NCBI GenBank assembly: GCA_034509425.1
Contig: JAVTVJ010000838.1
Span: forward strand, 434,001-498,000
Length of the DNA: 64,000 nt
Source of the DNA: Eopsaltria australis
Taxonomy: Eukaryota > Chordata > Aves > Passeriformes > Petroicidae
Reading direction: 5' to 3'
In this document: positions 36,791-48,668 of the stretch, piece by piece
Numbering within the stretch: the stretch's first letter is position 1
How the letters are laid out: every line of letters starts with the position of its first letter
Program-made: the position numbers and the translations under genes
The notes under the pieces: model-generated
The model's input: only the letters and a program-made list of their open reading frames with translations
The model's database searches: none
What the model was told of the DNA's origin: nothing

Positions 36791-39700
36791 GAAACTGTGT
36801 AATTTTATAATAATAGTCTACAGAGCTACAAATATACAAAAAGTATATAAAAAGCAAAAATCTTTTGGCGTCAGAGCCACAGAGCCTTTCCTGGTGTCTA
36901 CGCTCAGCTGTGTCATGGGTAGCTTGCCAGACACTGCATGACTTAAACAGTTGCAGGCAAAAAAATTGTTTGGAATTTCTTAGGATGTTATATTGTACTG
37001 CCTGTAATCTGCTAGAAAAACTTGGGATGGAAACAAAACTTGATGAGAAATACATTGCTTTACACCTTCTCTACTTGCACCTGTTCATGGGAGGCTAGAG
37101 CTGAGCACACACCTGGCAGGATGTTTGATTTTTAGGTTTCTTTTAAGAAAATGCCTAGCGTTACTGTTTTGAAGGAAAAAAAAAATAGTAGAATTATTTT
37201 GTCATTTAGGAGGCTAGATTAAAAAAAAGAAAATTGAGACATTTTGGGTCAACATGGAAAGATATTGAAATACTCTCACTCTTTCCCTTAGTGTATATTA
37301 ATAAATAAACTGCTCTGCTGTTTGAACAGGATGAAATTCTGTCAAAAAGTTGAAACTAATGAAATTCATGAATAACTATAACACTGACTTGTAATATTAC
37401 TGTAGAGTGTTAATTCATGCTTTGCAAGTCAATGTTAAAATACAGTGCTGAATGCAAATTGAATATATAAATCTCTATCCAGACCTTTTGGTTCTTGGGC
37501 TGTGGCTTCTTCACTGTAGCTATTGTATTCATTCCAATAAAATTTCAGGAATTCCAAGGCATTTGTCAAGTTATTTGACACAAATAACTTTTAAATTATA
37601 TAAAAGTAGATTTCATGTTAACATTTTTTTAGTAGTAGACAACTGGATATTTATGGGAGCATGTTACAATTGAGATTACAATTGAGTTCATAATTGGAAC
37701 ATACCACAATTTCATAATTGTTATTTTTATCCCAACAGTTGCCACACAGCCACAACTCCCATGGCAGCTAGTGGAAATTGTGCCATGGATAAGAACTGGA
37801 ATGGGAGATCTTTTGGCCTTTTACTTATCTTCAGTCACTCTGATAATTATAATTTAGCATTTTATGGCTTTACACTACTGTGGATCTTATGTAAATGTTT
37901 TTGCTACAATTTTGTTTTGAAGTCACATAGCATTGATTTGTACGGAAGACTATTGGAGACAACAGTTATATATAAATGAAAAAAAAAGAGAAAAGAAAAA
38001 AATACAGAAATAGTTGCTTCCAAATTATTTTTTAAACTATTACAAATGTAAAGATATTATTACACAATACACAGACAGCTGAATGCCACACATTGTTCTT
38101 TCTCCAAGCCTGATAAAGGACATTCATGCTCTGAGGTAAAGCACTGTTCATCTAAAAGATTTCCAGTGGAAAAATGTTAAGAGTATTTTAATTGCATTAG
38201 TAAAACTTCAAAATAATATACAATAGAAAAAGAATCTATTCCATTTCTAAGACAAAAGAAAACAGGAAGGTCTTGGCTCTTGCAAGCAGTCATTACCATG
38301 TGGAAAGTCAATATATGAGTAAAAATTATGTGAATGAAGTGGTACATATTTGTTATTACAAGAAATCATCTCAGAAGTTGCTGTATATGTGTAGAAATCC
38401 CCATGGTCTTGTCTGAGTGAGCTCATTCAAGCCTTTGCTTGATATTTCCATGCCCCTAAAGCCATTTATATTCTCTTTATGATAAGAACTGCATCTGAAT
38501 TTTACCTGTTGTTTCAGTGATACAACTTAAAGAGCGCTATTTAGTCTTGCCCAATATTAGTGACAAACAACATGTCACTGCTTGTTAAAATAATAAGGCC
38601 AAATCTTCCTTCAACGTTTTTTTTCTCTGTTCAAGTTATGGCACTTAAAGATCTCAAAATACAAGATACACATCTTTCCCTGATTATACAATCAGCCTCA
38701 AAGGAGGCTGAATTTAACAGAACTACCAAATTCTCTCAGTTCAGCCATGCTCTTTCCACTTTGCCATCTGCAAGAGAGATTTCCTTGGCACTTCCTCCAT
38801 GCTTTCTTTAGCAGCCATCCAACCTGCCTAAGCTTAGGTTCTTTAACACTCTGATATATTAAATATGAATTACCAAAAAGGTGGAGTTGTTAGAATTAAT
38901 AATTTGTTTTTCCAAATTTTTTGTTCATTGTCTTTTTTCTTACTAAGCAAGAGCTACTGATTAAAAATAAATCAATTTAATGACAAGAGATGTGAAATGA
39001 CAGAAAAAGATCCTAGGACAACAAACATACAAGGTACATTATTGAATGCACCATAAAAGGTTTTCCTTGGGCGTTTCAACATTTCAAACTACTTAAAAAT
39101 TTGTAGAGATTATGCAATATAAGCATTCCCAAAAGAGTTATTAGAAAGGGATATTTCCCATTCACCCTGCTGATTAATGTAATAGCATGGGGAGTATTAA
39201 TAACTTAATGGCAATTTGCTATTGGTTTTAGTATTAAAATATTGGGGTTTTCTTCTTTCAGTTCTCTTGCTTATTTGCACCCAACAACTGGATGGCTTTC
39301 AATACTTAAACCTTTCAATTTCTTTCTTACCAGATTATTTTTTCTATTGTTCCTTTATTTATTGATTTTGTTATATTTCCAATTTAAGTCTTTCCTGTTA
39401 CCTTTTTCAAACATGACACTGGAGCACTACAGTCATGCCAGGGGTACTTTCAGGAGTCACACTGGTTAATTCTCTTGAGAATCTACAAATCTTACATTGA
39501 AATAATCAGGAAGAAGAGTGTAAAGCTTCCACGTGAAAACCACTGGATTCCAGGAAGCCTCATCACAGCTGCTCTTGTTTATTTTATATAACTAGAATTA
39601 TTTGCACCCTGATCTTCAGCATCTTGCATCAGTACAGTTATACATGGATCTAAATTTTTTTAAGCCTGAAAAACTTTGAAGCACAGAACATTTAATATGT

Positions 39701-41275
39701 TAAATATTAAATGAAATTTAATATGGTATGGAAAGAGATACCATAGAATAATAAAATGAAGAAAAATTATAAAAATAAGAAATCAATAGCTTTACAAAAG
39801 GTGAGGTCCTGGAAAGCTCAGGAGATGAGTCGTGAATGTGTGTATACTCATGTATGTATAGATACCAAATCTGAGATTCACTTGTGGTCTTTCCTGTGGA
39901 AACCAGAAAAAGGAATTCATTAAATTCAGAGTTTATTCCTAATTGACATAAACCAAACACAGTCCTATACACATACACTACATTTACATGTGGAGAAAAC
40001 ACAGCAACAACTGCAGTCTTTATTTTAATATATAAATAACTGGGAAAACTCATCCTCTACAAGTTTGTGCTTGTTTTCTTTGACTGCAAAGAGTGAGTTA
40101 AATTGTATTCTTCACTCTTGAAGAGGAAATCAGAATGGGGTGACATCTACCCATTCTGTTGCTGAGCTGCTGCCCAAAAATAAGTCTACAGAACAAACAG
40201 TGTTGGCACAATTTGCTGTCAAATGCACAGCTGCCAAAACAGGCACTCACAACATATATTCCACCACTCAAACATTACAATAATGAATAATATTTGGGTT
40301 AAAAATGTCTGCATGGAAGGGTCTGGATTATTATCCATGAAAAACATACTTAGCATCTTTAGATGCACACTTACTTTATAGTCTTTAAATTTTCTATCTT
40401 GTACTACCTTTATACAGGACCAGTTTTTCTGCAAATGGGTCCTTATTCAATATTGTGCCTCCTGAATTGATGTGCAATATAAAGCATTTGCAAGTAAAAA
40501 TCACTTAAATTTGCACTGTAAAAGAGTGAAATTCCTTCCGTAGTATTCTTTATGTTTTCAGTCAATGCAATGCTTTAAAGATGGTCATAAGACTGTTTAA
40601 ACCCAAAGTAAACATAAAGTAAGCCTCTTTGTGATGCTATTTTTTGATTAGAGTCCTTTTCATCAGACCTGTTAACCAGCTTCTAAATCCTCAACCAACC
40701 ACTAATCCTGTTTGGTTTGCTTTCATTAGTATTTGCTTCTTTTTATCTCACTTCCCATATATCTAATGACTGGATGGGGATCTTTAGTGAAACTTAATCC
40801 CAGTATTTTACCAGAGAAGACAATTTCTTCATTCCAACTTTCAATGCACATTTCCACTAAATTCCCCTTCCTACTGGGAGCGCACATGGCGGGACAGATC
40901 AAGGAGATGAACCAAGTGAACACTGATTCTTATCAGGGAAATTGCATTATGAATGAGGCACTTTCAGCTGGGACAGCCCCCTGGTGCAGCTCCACACAGA
41001 GCTGGAAGAGGGAGTCACAAATGAAAAGTCTGTGTAAGGGAAGTAATTCTTGCAGCAGCAGCCAACCCCATGCAGATCATTCCACTGCTGCCTTTCTGCC
41101 TTCAGACCCACTCCCTCCATGCTCATGCTTAACTCATTTATCCCAATTTTTTGCCTGTCAGCTTCCTTCCCCATGAATTTCTCTTCTTACTTTTTTGCAC
41201 TTCTCAGACAAAAATCTGTCCTTTCTAGCAGGAGAGGATTTCCTCAACTCTTCTCTGTCATGTATAGCCTTTTTC

Positions 41276-41400
41276 ATAATCCTAGAACCACTGGGGCTGG
41301 AAAAAGCCTCCAAGAGTCCAACCTGTGAGCAATCCTCTCCTTGTCAAACCAACAAGAGTGCCATATCCAGTGGTTTCTTGAACACTTCCAAAACATTGTG
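41276..41400 (-). repeat. CR1 LINE 3'-end fragment
   Basis: The plus strand reads CATAATCCTAGAACCACTGG, then GGCTGGAAAAAGCCTCCAAG, AGTGCCATATCCAGTGG and TCTTGAACACTTCC. This is the reverse complement of the terminal part of a CR1 subfamily that carries the GAACCACTG variant. Orientation is the same as EDIL3. Confidence 0.8.
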
Positions 41401-41789
41401 TGTCCCCCCCAAAAAGGTGTTCTTTTTGCACAGTTTTCCGGTGTTTCAACTCTGCTTCTTTGGAGTACAGAGAACTCAAGGAGCAACAGGGTACACTGAG
41501 ATCCCTGCAGGAACAAGAACAGCAGCTTGTTCCTCTTCTCATTTCTGCTCCACCTTCAGAGGATGAATAAATAATTACCAAATAATAATGTTTGGATTTT
41601 TTTATTCACTTCTCTTAACTGGCCAGAGCTAGAGCTAGTCCTACTTTTTTTTTTCTGTCCTAGCAAGGACTAGACACCTGCAAAAGCCTTTGTGGGAACA
41701 CTGCTTCCCAGATGGAACAGCTTCACCTGTGTAAAACTACCCTGTTGAAACAAACCTGGTTCCAATAGACAGTATATTCACCTGGTTTA

Positions 41790-41925
41790 ATAAAATCATA
41801 AAGTTTGGGTTGGAAGGGACTTTAAATATCATCCAGTTCTGCCCCCTGCCGTAGACAGGGATACCTTCCACTATCCTAGGTTTCTCAGACCCCCATTCAA
41901 CCTGGCCTTGATCTGAGCCGATCAG
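41790..41925 (-). repeat. CR1 LINE 3'-end fragment
   Basis: The plus strand reads AAATCATAAAGTTTGGGTTG, GAAGGGACTTTAAATATCAT, CTGCCCCCTGCC and CAACCTGGCCTTG, in the order of a reverse-complement CR1 3' end. It lies about 390 bp from another CR1 tail of a different subfamily (41276-41400). Confidence 0.88.
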
Positions 41926-42914
41926 ATCTGAGTCTGAAGCAGATGCCTGGCATGAAAAGCTTCACCTTGGAAAACTTCTGCCTCCAAATTCAGGTGAGAA
42001 AGAGAAAAGCAACCAAAGTAAAAAAGTTCATGACATAAATCTGATTTAGGGGATACCGTGTGATACCCCACTTTATTTGTACACTGGGATTAATGTTGTA
42101 TAAGCACCACAAACATCACTCTCTGAAACTATGCAGATTATGGAAAAATGCTCATCTATGAGTTTCTCAGGCAGCTGCCAGCACTGCAGGCTAATCTCAA
42201 CCTCCTAGCTCCCTTTTTTGTCAATCTTGAAGCCAGCGATTTTGCCAAATTGTGTTATTTTTATGATATATGGACAGTCAGTCACTAAAGGATAGGCTAA
42301 AAATACTAATTAATTTTCATTCCTGACCTAAGCAAGATTTCCAGCTTTTAAATGCGACAGGCTACTCTAATAGTCTTCAGTGCCACCTGGCATCTAGAAC
42401 TATTTTTACTGCATAAGCCTCATTTCCATCAGAATGGGGCTCAATATGACCTTTATATAATTTTCTGGTTTAGTCTATATCTTGCTTGGAATAGATGAAA
42501 AAGTAATTAGCAAGCTAGCTCCAGGCACACTGGAAAAAATAAAATATGCAGTCCGAGAAGGAAAAAGAAAAAGAATCTCTACAAATGTGTAAACCAAGTT
42601 CAGCAAGACAGTAAATCTGTGGCACAGACCCTGGGGGAATGGCAAATCCTTTTCCTTAGAATAAGTCTGAAACATGATTTTCCTCTTCTAAATGTGTGAA
42701 ATAGAAGAGCTTTGCACACCACAGCAAAATCGCTGTGGCCCCAAACACAGCCTGGGAGCAGTCACAAAACCACAACTCCAGATCCTGCTGTGCAGTGGGC
42801 AGGAAACTGAATTCCTTGAGACTTGACCAGACACATCCTTGATGCTTTGAGGGTCATACAGAAAGCAGATTAAACATGTCATGTTTTTCGTTTGAAAGTT
42901 TCATTTCAATAACT

Positions 42915-42947
42915 TAAAAAAAAAAAAAAAAGAGAGAGAGAGAGGGA
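42915..42947 (+). repeat. Poly(A) run followed by (AG)n
   Basis: About 16 adenines lead into AGAGAGAGAGAG and GGAAAGAG. This is low-complexity purine sequence some 35 bp left of the small CR1 tip at 42981. Confidence 0.9.
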
Positions 42948-42980
42948 AAGAGAAAAATCTGGTTTGCTTTCTCTGATCAT

Positions 42981-43038
42981 CAGAGAATCATAAAATGGTT
43001 TGGGTTGGAAGGGACCAAAAAGATCATCCAGGTCCAGT
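42981..43038 (-). repeat. Short CR1 LINE 3' tip
   Basis: Only the last 58 bp or so of CR1 are present: AGAGAATCATAAAATGGTTT, GGGTTGGAAGGGACC and AGATCATCCAGGTCC on plus. This is an extreme 5' truncation or a deletion remnant, with minus orientation. Confidence 0.82.
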
Positions 43039-45167
43039 AATCATCACAGTAACCATTAAAGAAGGGACAGTTTTGTTGTTTGTTTTTTTTCCAAACAATA
43101 AAAGCCTCTAGGGTATTATTTTCATGGAGAAGAGAGGCCCTTTGTCAAATCCAATTTCAAACCCACATAATTTAAGTGTTTTAAGGACAAACATGTGGTA
43201 TAGTTATTATATAAGGAAATAAGGATAATTTTCATGTAAATATAAATGCCAATAAGAACTCAAATGTTTTTCATTTGAAGTCTTAGCGTCATTCTCTGAG
43301 AACCCAGGACATGTGCCCAGCAGTTTAACCAAATGGAACAATTCCTTCCCAATACCCCATGTAAATCTACACTTTTTAAGCTAAATTAAAATTATTTTAA
43401 ACTATCTAATATAAATCTGTCTAAAATGGTGCCAAATTAAACCCTCTTACCTTCCACTCTACATCAGTCTGAAAAATCAAAACTATAAAAGTTTTATTTT
43501 CTGAATATCAAAGTAATAATAAACTGGTACACGGGAAAAACTGGGATTTTAATAATAATATGTCAAGTGTTTTAAATCTATAAAAAATTATAATCCAGTA
43601 GATTTTTACATGTAGGACACATAGATAGAGAAAATTAATTCTTTTACATCATCTTTATAGTACAAGTTCTATTCTATTGTTTGGGTTCTTTTAAAAAACT
43701 CTACATGTCTCATGAGCAATTTTATTTCTGAGGATCCAATAATTCCACCAGAAATACTCTCTGAAGAGTGGTCAAGGCTATGCCTAGGAATTCAGCTTTG
43801 AAATATCTGCTGAGCAAAATAATTCATAACTACCTTTAATTTTTCATGTTTTAAAATCTATTTTCTTTCTCTAAACAATATGTTTTTAATTCTGTGAATA
43901 AAAAGACAAACACCAAGGCAATATGTTTTGGTGTCCTTCTTTAAAAGAAGAAAATCCAGGGAAGAAACAAAGCACCAGAGAAACCTGGAGTTTTCCTAGC
44001 AGAAACAAAACAAAACACATAACTTGTAAGCAATTTAGGTTTCAGGTACTGTTTAGCACCATTCTCCTAGAGTAAGGGTAATGGGCAACTCTTAATAGTT
44101 TTAGATCTCTATTTTTCCTGACTTTTTGATAACTGTAAATATATATCTAGAAAACTTTCATCCTGGAACTTGTGCCTTTCCATTCTAAATATTTTCTAAA
44201 ATTCCATAAATTTCCTTTAATGTAATAATATTAACTCTACAGATTATTCCAGCAGAAGTCTCTTTCATTTGATATGGCATTTTCACTTTTTGTTCTTTCT
44301 CAAAAGTGACTTTTCCCCCCCATGTTATTTACTTCTTTAGGAAAAAACATGCTAAAATAACTTTTATATAAGTTGAAATTCTAAATAAAGAGGGAACAGA
44401 TTAGATATCACATGGAATTTTGGAAGGGTAATATAATTTAAAAATAGATACACAAATATTCAATGCAGCTGTACACACTCTACCACAAAGTTGTTGAAGG
44501 GATTATTTTTTAGTAATGTCTTTGAAGAAGGAGGTCCTGTCATACAGTGTATTTTTAATCTCTACAACACTGAAACTTAATTAAGACAATAGTAAACCTC
44601 ATACTGTAAAAGGGATTTTATTACCACGAACTCCTAAATGTTTTTGCATATATTATATAGATGGAATGCAAAGATGAAAATGTTTCCTAAAGCATTAGGA
44701 TTAAAAAAAAATTAAAAAATAAATACATATCAATGGCAAAGGCAAGGAATGGCTCCAGCTAAGTGATGATTTCAAAGGAGATATACTTATCACTTCAGTC
44801 AAAATCACTGCATAGAGACAACTGAACAAACTGCTGCGCGCTATGCTGTGCTCTATCTCATCAGGTCTTGGAAGAATTACTCTTTAGTAATTGTAGAAAC
44901 AACTCCAGGCTCCTTGAGGAGATGTGGTGGGGGGTGTATTGGGTCTGACTGGGGTAAAGCTCACAGCCCCTACAGTGCTGTGCTTTGCTTTGGTAGCTGG
45001 CGTTGATAACAGAGCAGTGTTTTGGCTACTGCCAAGCTGTGCTGTCCCTGTGACATTCCTTCCCCCACTGAAGGGGATGGGGGGGGCAAGATCCTGGGAG
45101 GGGACACCAGCAGGCCAGCTGACCCCAAAGCCAAAGGGATATTCCATACCATATGACATCAGCTCAG

Positions 45168-45175
45168 ATATATAA
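45168..45175 (+). promoter_or_regulatory. TATA box of the solo LTR
   Basis: ATATATAA followed by GGGAAGGAAG sits about 210 bp before the LTR poly(A) signal, as expected for the U3 promoter. It is intact in sequence. Any present activity is unknown. Confidence 0.6.
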
Positions 45176-45376
45176 GGGAAGGAAGAGAGGAGGAGGAGGA
45201 GGCACTCAGGGCTGGTCCACGTTTGCCTCCTTGAACAACCGTCACGCGTGCTGAAGCCCTGCTTCCCAGAAAGTGTCCGGACATCGCTGCTGATGGGAAG
45301 TAGAGATTGATTGTTTTCCCCTCTGCTCTTGTGTGCGCAACTCTCAGCTTGCTCGTTCTATTTTTCTCCCCGCTGT

Positions 45377-45382
45377 AATAAA
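45377..45382 (+). terminator. Poly(A) signal of the solo LTR
   Basis: A canonical AATAAA lies in CGCTGTAATAAAACTGCC, 117 bp before the LTR end. It reads on the plus strand, so it would not stop EDIL3 transcripts. Confidence 0.6.
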
Positions 45383-48125
45383 ACTGCCTTTTCTTACCCT
45401 GATAGTCTCTTTCAATATTATTCTCTCCCCTCTCCCAGTGGGAGAGGGAGTGATTGAGTGAATGGGCACCTGGCACCTAGCCGGGGTCAACCCACGACAG
45501 GGGGAATCCATAAAACCACAGGGAAACATTCTTGGGATGCAAAGCTTCAAACAGCAGGGCACCCAATGGGAAGTGCTACACTGGGCTTTTAAAAGCAGTT
45601 GTCAACAAAGCAGTCTCCTTCCAACTCAATAAACAGCTTTCAAAGACTCATGGATGAGATAAAAAACACATGGAAACAAGAGAACTGTCCTCAGATTTTC
45701 CTGCTTTCGGTGCTTGAGTTCCTGGTAAAACTATTTAACTGATAAATAATTAAATAATTTCATTAAATTATTTTATTAGCTTTGATTTTAAATACATCAA
45801 AATAAATGAAGAAATGTGGCGAAGTGACTCAAAAGAGAGTTTATGTGTCCACAACGACATAAAATCATAGGTATGTAACTGGAAAGAAAAAAGAGATTTA
45901 GAACAATGCTTACCCAGAGGCAGTGCTAAAGAAAACTTTAGGAGCATCTGGAAAAACTCCTTGATTTACCTTTGCTTATACAGCAACATGGGCAAAAGAA
46001 AATCGGTTATAATTAGAGTTCATTAGTCTGAAGCATGCTGAAACTGAAGGAACTCAGCGAAATATTTCTATAGAGAGACAACTACAGGCACTTATTATTA
46101 CAGGATTATTAAACTTCAACCTAGCGGTTACAACATTTAAAGTAAAATTTTAGTAACTTCCGTTCTACAGGGTTATTCTCAGATGGCCTTGCCAGAGCAG
46201 CTAGACCCTATCTCAAAACGAAGAGTATGGTAAATAGTAGTGTTTCATCCCCTTGATTAAACAGGAAAGGAAATTTTAGTTTTGGTCCTGATCACAGGTC
46301 AATTAAAAGTTCGTAATTTTCATAAAATGTTGAAATGATGTTTATAGACTTCATTAAAATATTAGAGGCAGTTGATCGTATCTCATGTTCTTTCATAAGT
46401 GAAGGCATTGCTTAGAAAAACAGTATGTGTATGAATAATGTTTAGATAAATTTCAGGAACTGGAGGAAACTTGATGCTTATTTTTTGCAGAACAGAGCAA
46501 AATCTGGTATTTGATAAAACTGCTTCTGCCACTGAAAGCTCTAGGTGAGTGCAAGAGGTTTTGAATGCAGTTACCAGTTATTTTTCTGCACCCCTGCAAC
46601 TTCCAAACTTCATGACTGCATTCCTACCCTGAGGGAGGGGAATCTAATTTAAGCAGAACCTACAGTTTTGCAAATGCCGATAAAATCTGAGAAATAAGTT
46701 GTATTAAAACAATCCTGTAAGAGTCCAGAACTAATCTGTTACTTTCAAAACAGCAACATCTGGTCATGTCTTACAGCAAAATCAATAGAAACGATAAATT
46801 ATGGAGCATCTGAAGAGCCAGTATTGCTTCTAAAGTTTTAAGATAGAAATTAATGTTGGGTCGCACTTTATTCATGGATTTTTCTCTTAGTATAAATCAT
46901 ATCTCTAGTGGAGCCTTCATGACTGCGTTATAAATTCCACTTCCCTCCACTTGCCCATTTTCATCTGATCTATCTGCGTACCTTGGCCTGCTCATAGTTG
47001 CTCTCACAAAAACAGCAGCAGTTTTCAGAGAGGGAAACCATGTCTTCACAAGATGCTATAAAAATAAAAGTGTGTATTTAAACCATTTCCCTAAAGGGAA
47101 AAAGGCTGGGAGTTTTATTCTTTCCTATGTAAAAAACCCCATCCTTTTGTAACTAATGTTTCTATTGAATGGCTGAAGCAGGTTTCTGCTAAAACACCTT
47201 CCAGGAAAACTTCCAGACTGACAGATTTCTCAAGACATGGAGAACTGAAAGTTGGTGTTTAGTAATTACAATGCATAGTCCATGGGGGTGTGTGAGTACT
47301 CCACAGTTTTTCCCCTAATTCCTCCCTTCTCTGTTTTGCACTGTTATTTCTCATCTCAGTCCAGCTTCCTGCTCATTCTGCTGCTACATTCACGTTTAAA
47401 GCTCCCTTTTGCTTCTTTCTGTATTCAGTTGTAGTCTTAACTACTCTCCCTCTCTCACATTCTGCTCTTGGCTTTGTTCTCTGTCCTTTCATTTATTATT
47501 CTCTGCTGTATCCTAATTACTTATATTGCTCCCAAGTTGTAGGTTAGTGTTGTAAACAGTGTTCAATCCTTCCTTGCCATCTTCCTCTCTTCATTCTCTT
47601 TCCTCACCTTTTCTCTTTTGCTCCTCTGGAGACCTTTCCTTCTTTTAACAAGCCACTATGAAGTGATTCCCCATTTATTTGATGTTTTAGCTCGCTGAGT
47701 TTGTACAACTCAGTGCCATTTCAAATTTGTTAGGCTGCTCAGTGGCATTCTTCTCTGGTATGCTGTCTTCTTTTTTCTTTAAATACTCCCCAGCTAATGG
47801 ATTGCCAATTAATTAGAAATAGTTAATCTTCACAATAAAATAAACACGATGCGTTTGTGTCTCTCCGGGAGCTCCTAAACTAATTTTTATGACTGTGATG
47901 GTAACCATTCTCACTGCTTGGCAGCTTGTCAATGGAAATAAAAGTTCACTGAGCAGACACCCAAGCCATCGTTTGGAGAATGTTTTCTTTGAGCAGGATG
48001 CTTCTGCATCTGCTGCCTTTCCCTTCCTTCAGTGCTTTTTCCCAGGTCTTTAAGGATGTCAGTTTTTGGGGCATCATACAGATGACTGAGTTTTGCCAGC
48101 ATAAAGACAGAGAAAAATTGAACAT

Positions 48126-48229
48126 CAAAAAAACCCCAACAAAAAACAACAATAACAACAACAAAAAAACCAAAACAAACAAAAAAAAACCCCAAACCAA
48201 AACAAAAAAACCAACAAAAAAACCAGATT
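48126..48229 (+). repeat. A/C-rich low-complexity tract near the cassette exon
   Basis: About 100 bp of AAAACCCCAAC, AACAACAATAAC and AAACCAAAAC units. It ends about 315 bp from the cassette exon, on the downstream-intron side in gene direction, where the pre-mRNA would be G/U-rich. Confidence 0.88.
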
Positions 48230-48542
48230 TTTTTAAAAATCCTGATTGCTTTTGATTAATTTCGTTATGTGAAGCTTAATGTGCCAGCTTAAGCATGGAA
48301 GAAGGAAGGAACATGCCATCAATATTTTAAAATGCTACAGGAGGACTATGTTTCCTACTGACTCCAAGCTGAGGAGAAAGAAATAAAAAAGAAGGGGGAA
48401 CAGACAGAAGAGAATAGAACCCAACTGTGATATGTCTTTACCAAGTTTTGCATAAAATTAAACTGGCTAAAATGATTTTTAAAAAATGGTAGCTCTCAAG
48501 AAACGGTCACCACAATACAGATGTAATGTGAATTATTCGTAC

Positions 48543-48572
48543 CTGCTGAAGTTGGGTCCTCTTCAATGGAGG
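48543..48572 (-). CDS. EDIL3: EDIL3 30-nt cassette exon, linker between EGF1 and EGF2
   Basis: This microexon is too short to stand out as an open frame. On the minus strand it runs from a GCATAG acceptor (CT at plus 48573-48574) to a GT donor (AC at plus 48541-48542). It encodes ASIEEDPTSA: the first codon is completed by the previous exon, and the final G starts the Gly that opens the EGF2 exon. Human EDIL3 has ASDEEEPTSA at this place, in a known alternatively used segment of ten residues, so the length, phase and seven to eight of ten residues agree. The segment is an acidic flexible linker between EGF1 and EGF2. The donor, GTACGA, departs from GTRAGT at +4 and +6. The acceptor is preceded by a CTGAC branch-site candidate (plus 48586-48590) and then a 78-nt pyrimidine tract. 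Skipping would leave the frame intact. Confidence 0.9.
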
Positions 48573-48590
48573 CTATGCAAATGGTGTCAG

Positions 48591-48668
48591 GAGTGGGGAG
48601 GGGGCAGGGACAGGGAATGGGAAGGGAAGAGGAATGAAGGGAAAGAGAGAGAGAAAAAGAGAAAAAAA
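48591..48668 (-). promoter_or_regulatory. Long polypyrimidine tract upstream of the EDIL3 cassette exon
   Basis: The plus strand is almost pure purine here (GGGGAGGGGGCAGGG, then GA and AAAGAGAG runs), so the EDIL3 pre-mRNA carries about 78 nt of nearly unbroken C and U. It ends 18 nt before the cassette exon, upstream of the branch-site candidate. Its role as the 3' splice-site tract is inferred from position. Tracts of this length often bind PTB-type repressors, which would suit a regulated microexon. Confidence 0.6.

Larger units (their letters stand above)
44935..45499 (+). repeat. Solo LTR of an avian ERVL-type endogenous retrovirus
   Basis: This is a complete-looking 565-bp LTR without internal retroviral sequence on either side. 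It starts TGTATTGGG and ends CCCACGACA. It keeps the layout of the common avian ERVL LTR: a GCTGACCCCAAAGCCAAAGG and GATATTCCATACCATATGAC block, a TATA box (ATATATAA, 45168-45175), and a poly(A) signal AATAAA (45377-45382) followed by a C/T-rich U5. It is flanked by GGGGG on both sides (44930-44934 and 45500-45504), consistent with a 5-bp target-site duplication, though the bases are low-complexity. A solo LTR is the product of recombination between two LTRs. It is antisense to EDIL3. No retroviral gene remains. Confidence 0.88.
27328..48542 (-). other. EDIL3 intron between cassette exon and EGF2 exon (21,215 bp)
   Basis: This is a complete GT-AG intron on the minus strand, with donor GTACGA beside the cassette exon and a pyrimidine-rich CTCTCAG acceptor beside EGF2. 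It holds a 735-bp CR1 (28393-29125), three short CR1 tails (41.3, 41.8 and 43.0 kb), an LTR-like region (36.5-36.8 kb), a complete solo LTR (44935-45499) and A/C-rich tracts at 30.86 and 48.13 kb. I see nothing assignable in 29200-36400, 37000-41200 or 45600-48100. Confidence 0.88.

Noticed and set aside
44820..45600. Internal retroviral genes beside the LTR.
   Set aside because: Both flanks are ordinary intron directly outside the GGGGG repeats, so only a solo LTR is present.
47770..47930. A stretch with CCAATTAATTAG and a low-repeat look, considered as a conserved enhancer.
   Set aside because: Conservation cannot be judged from one sequence, and homeodomain-like AT motifs are common in AT-rich introns.
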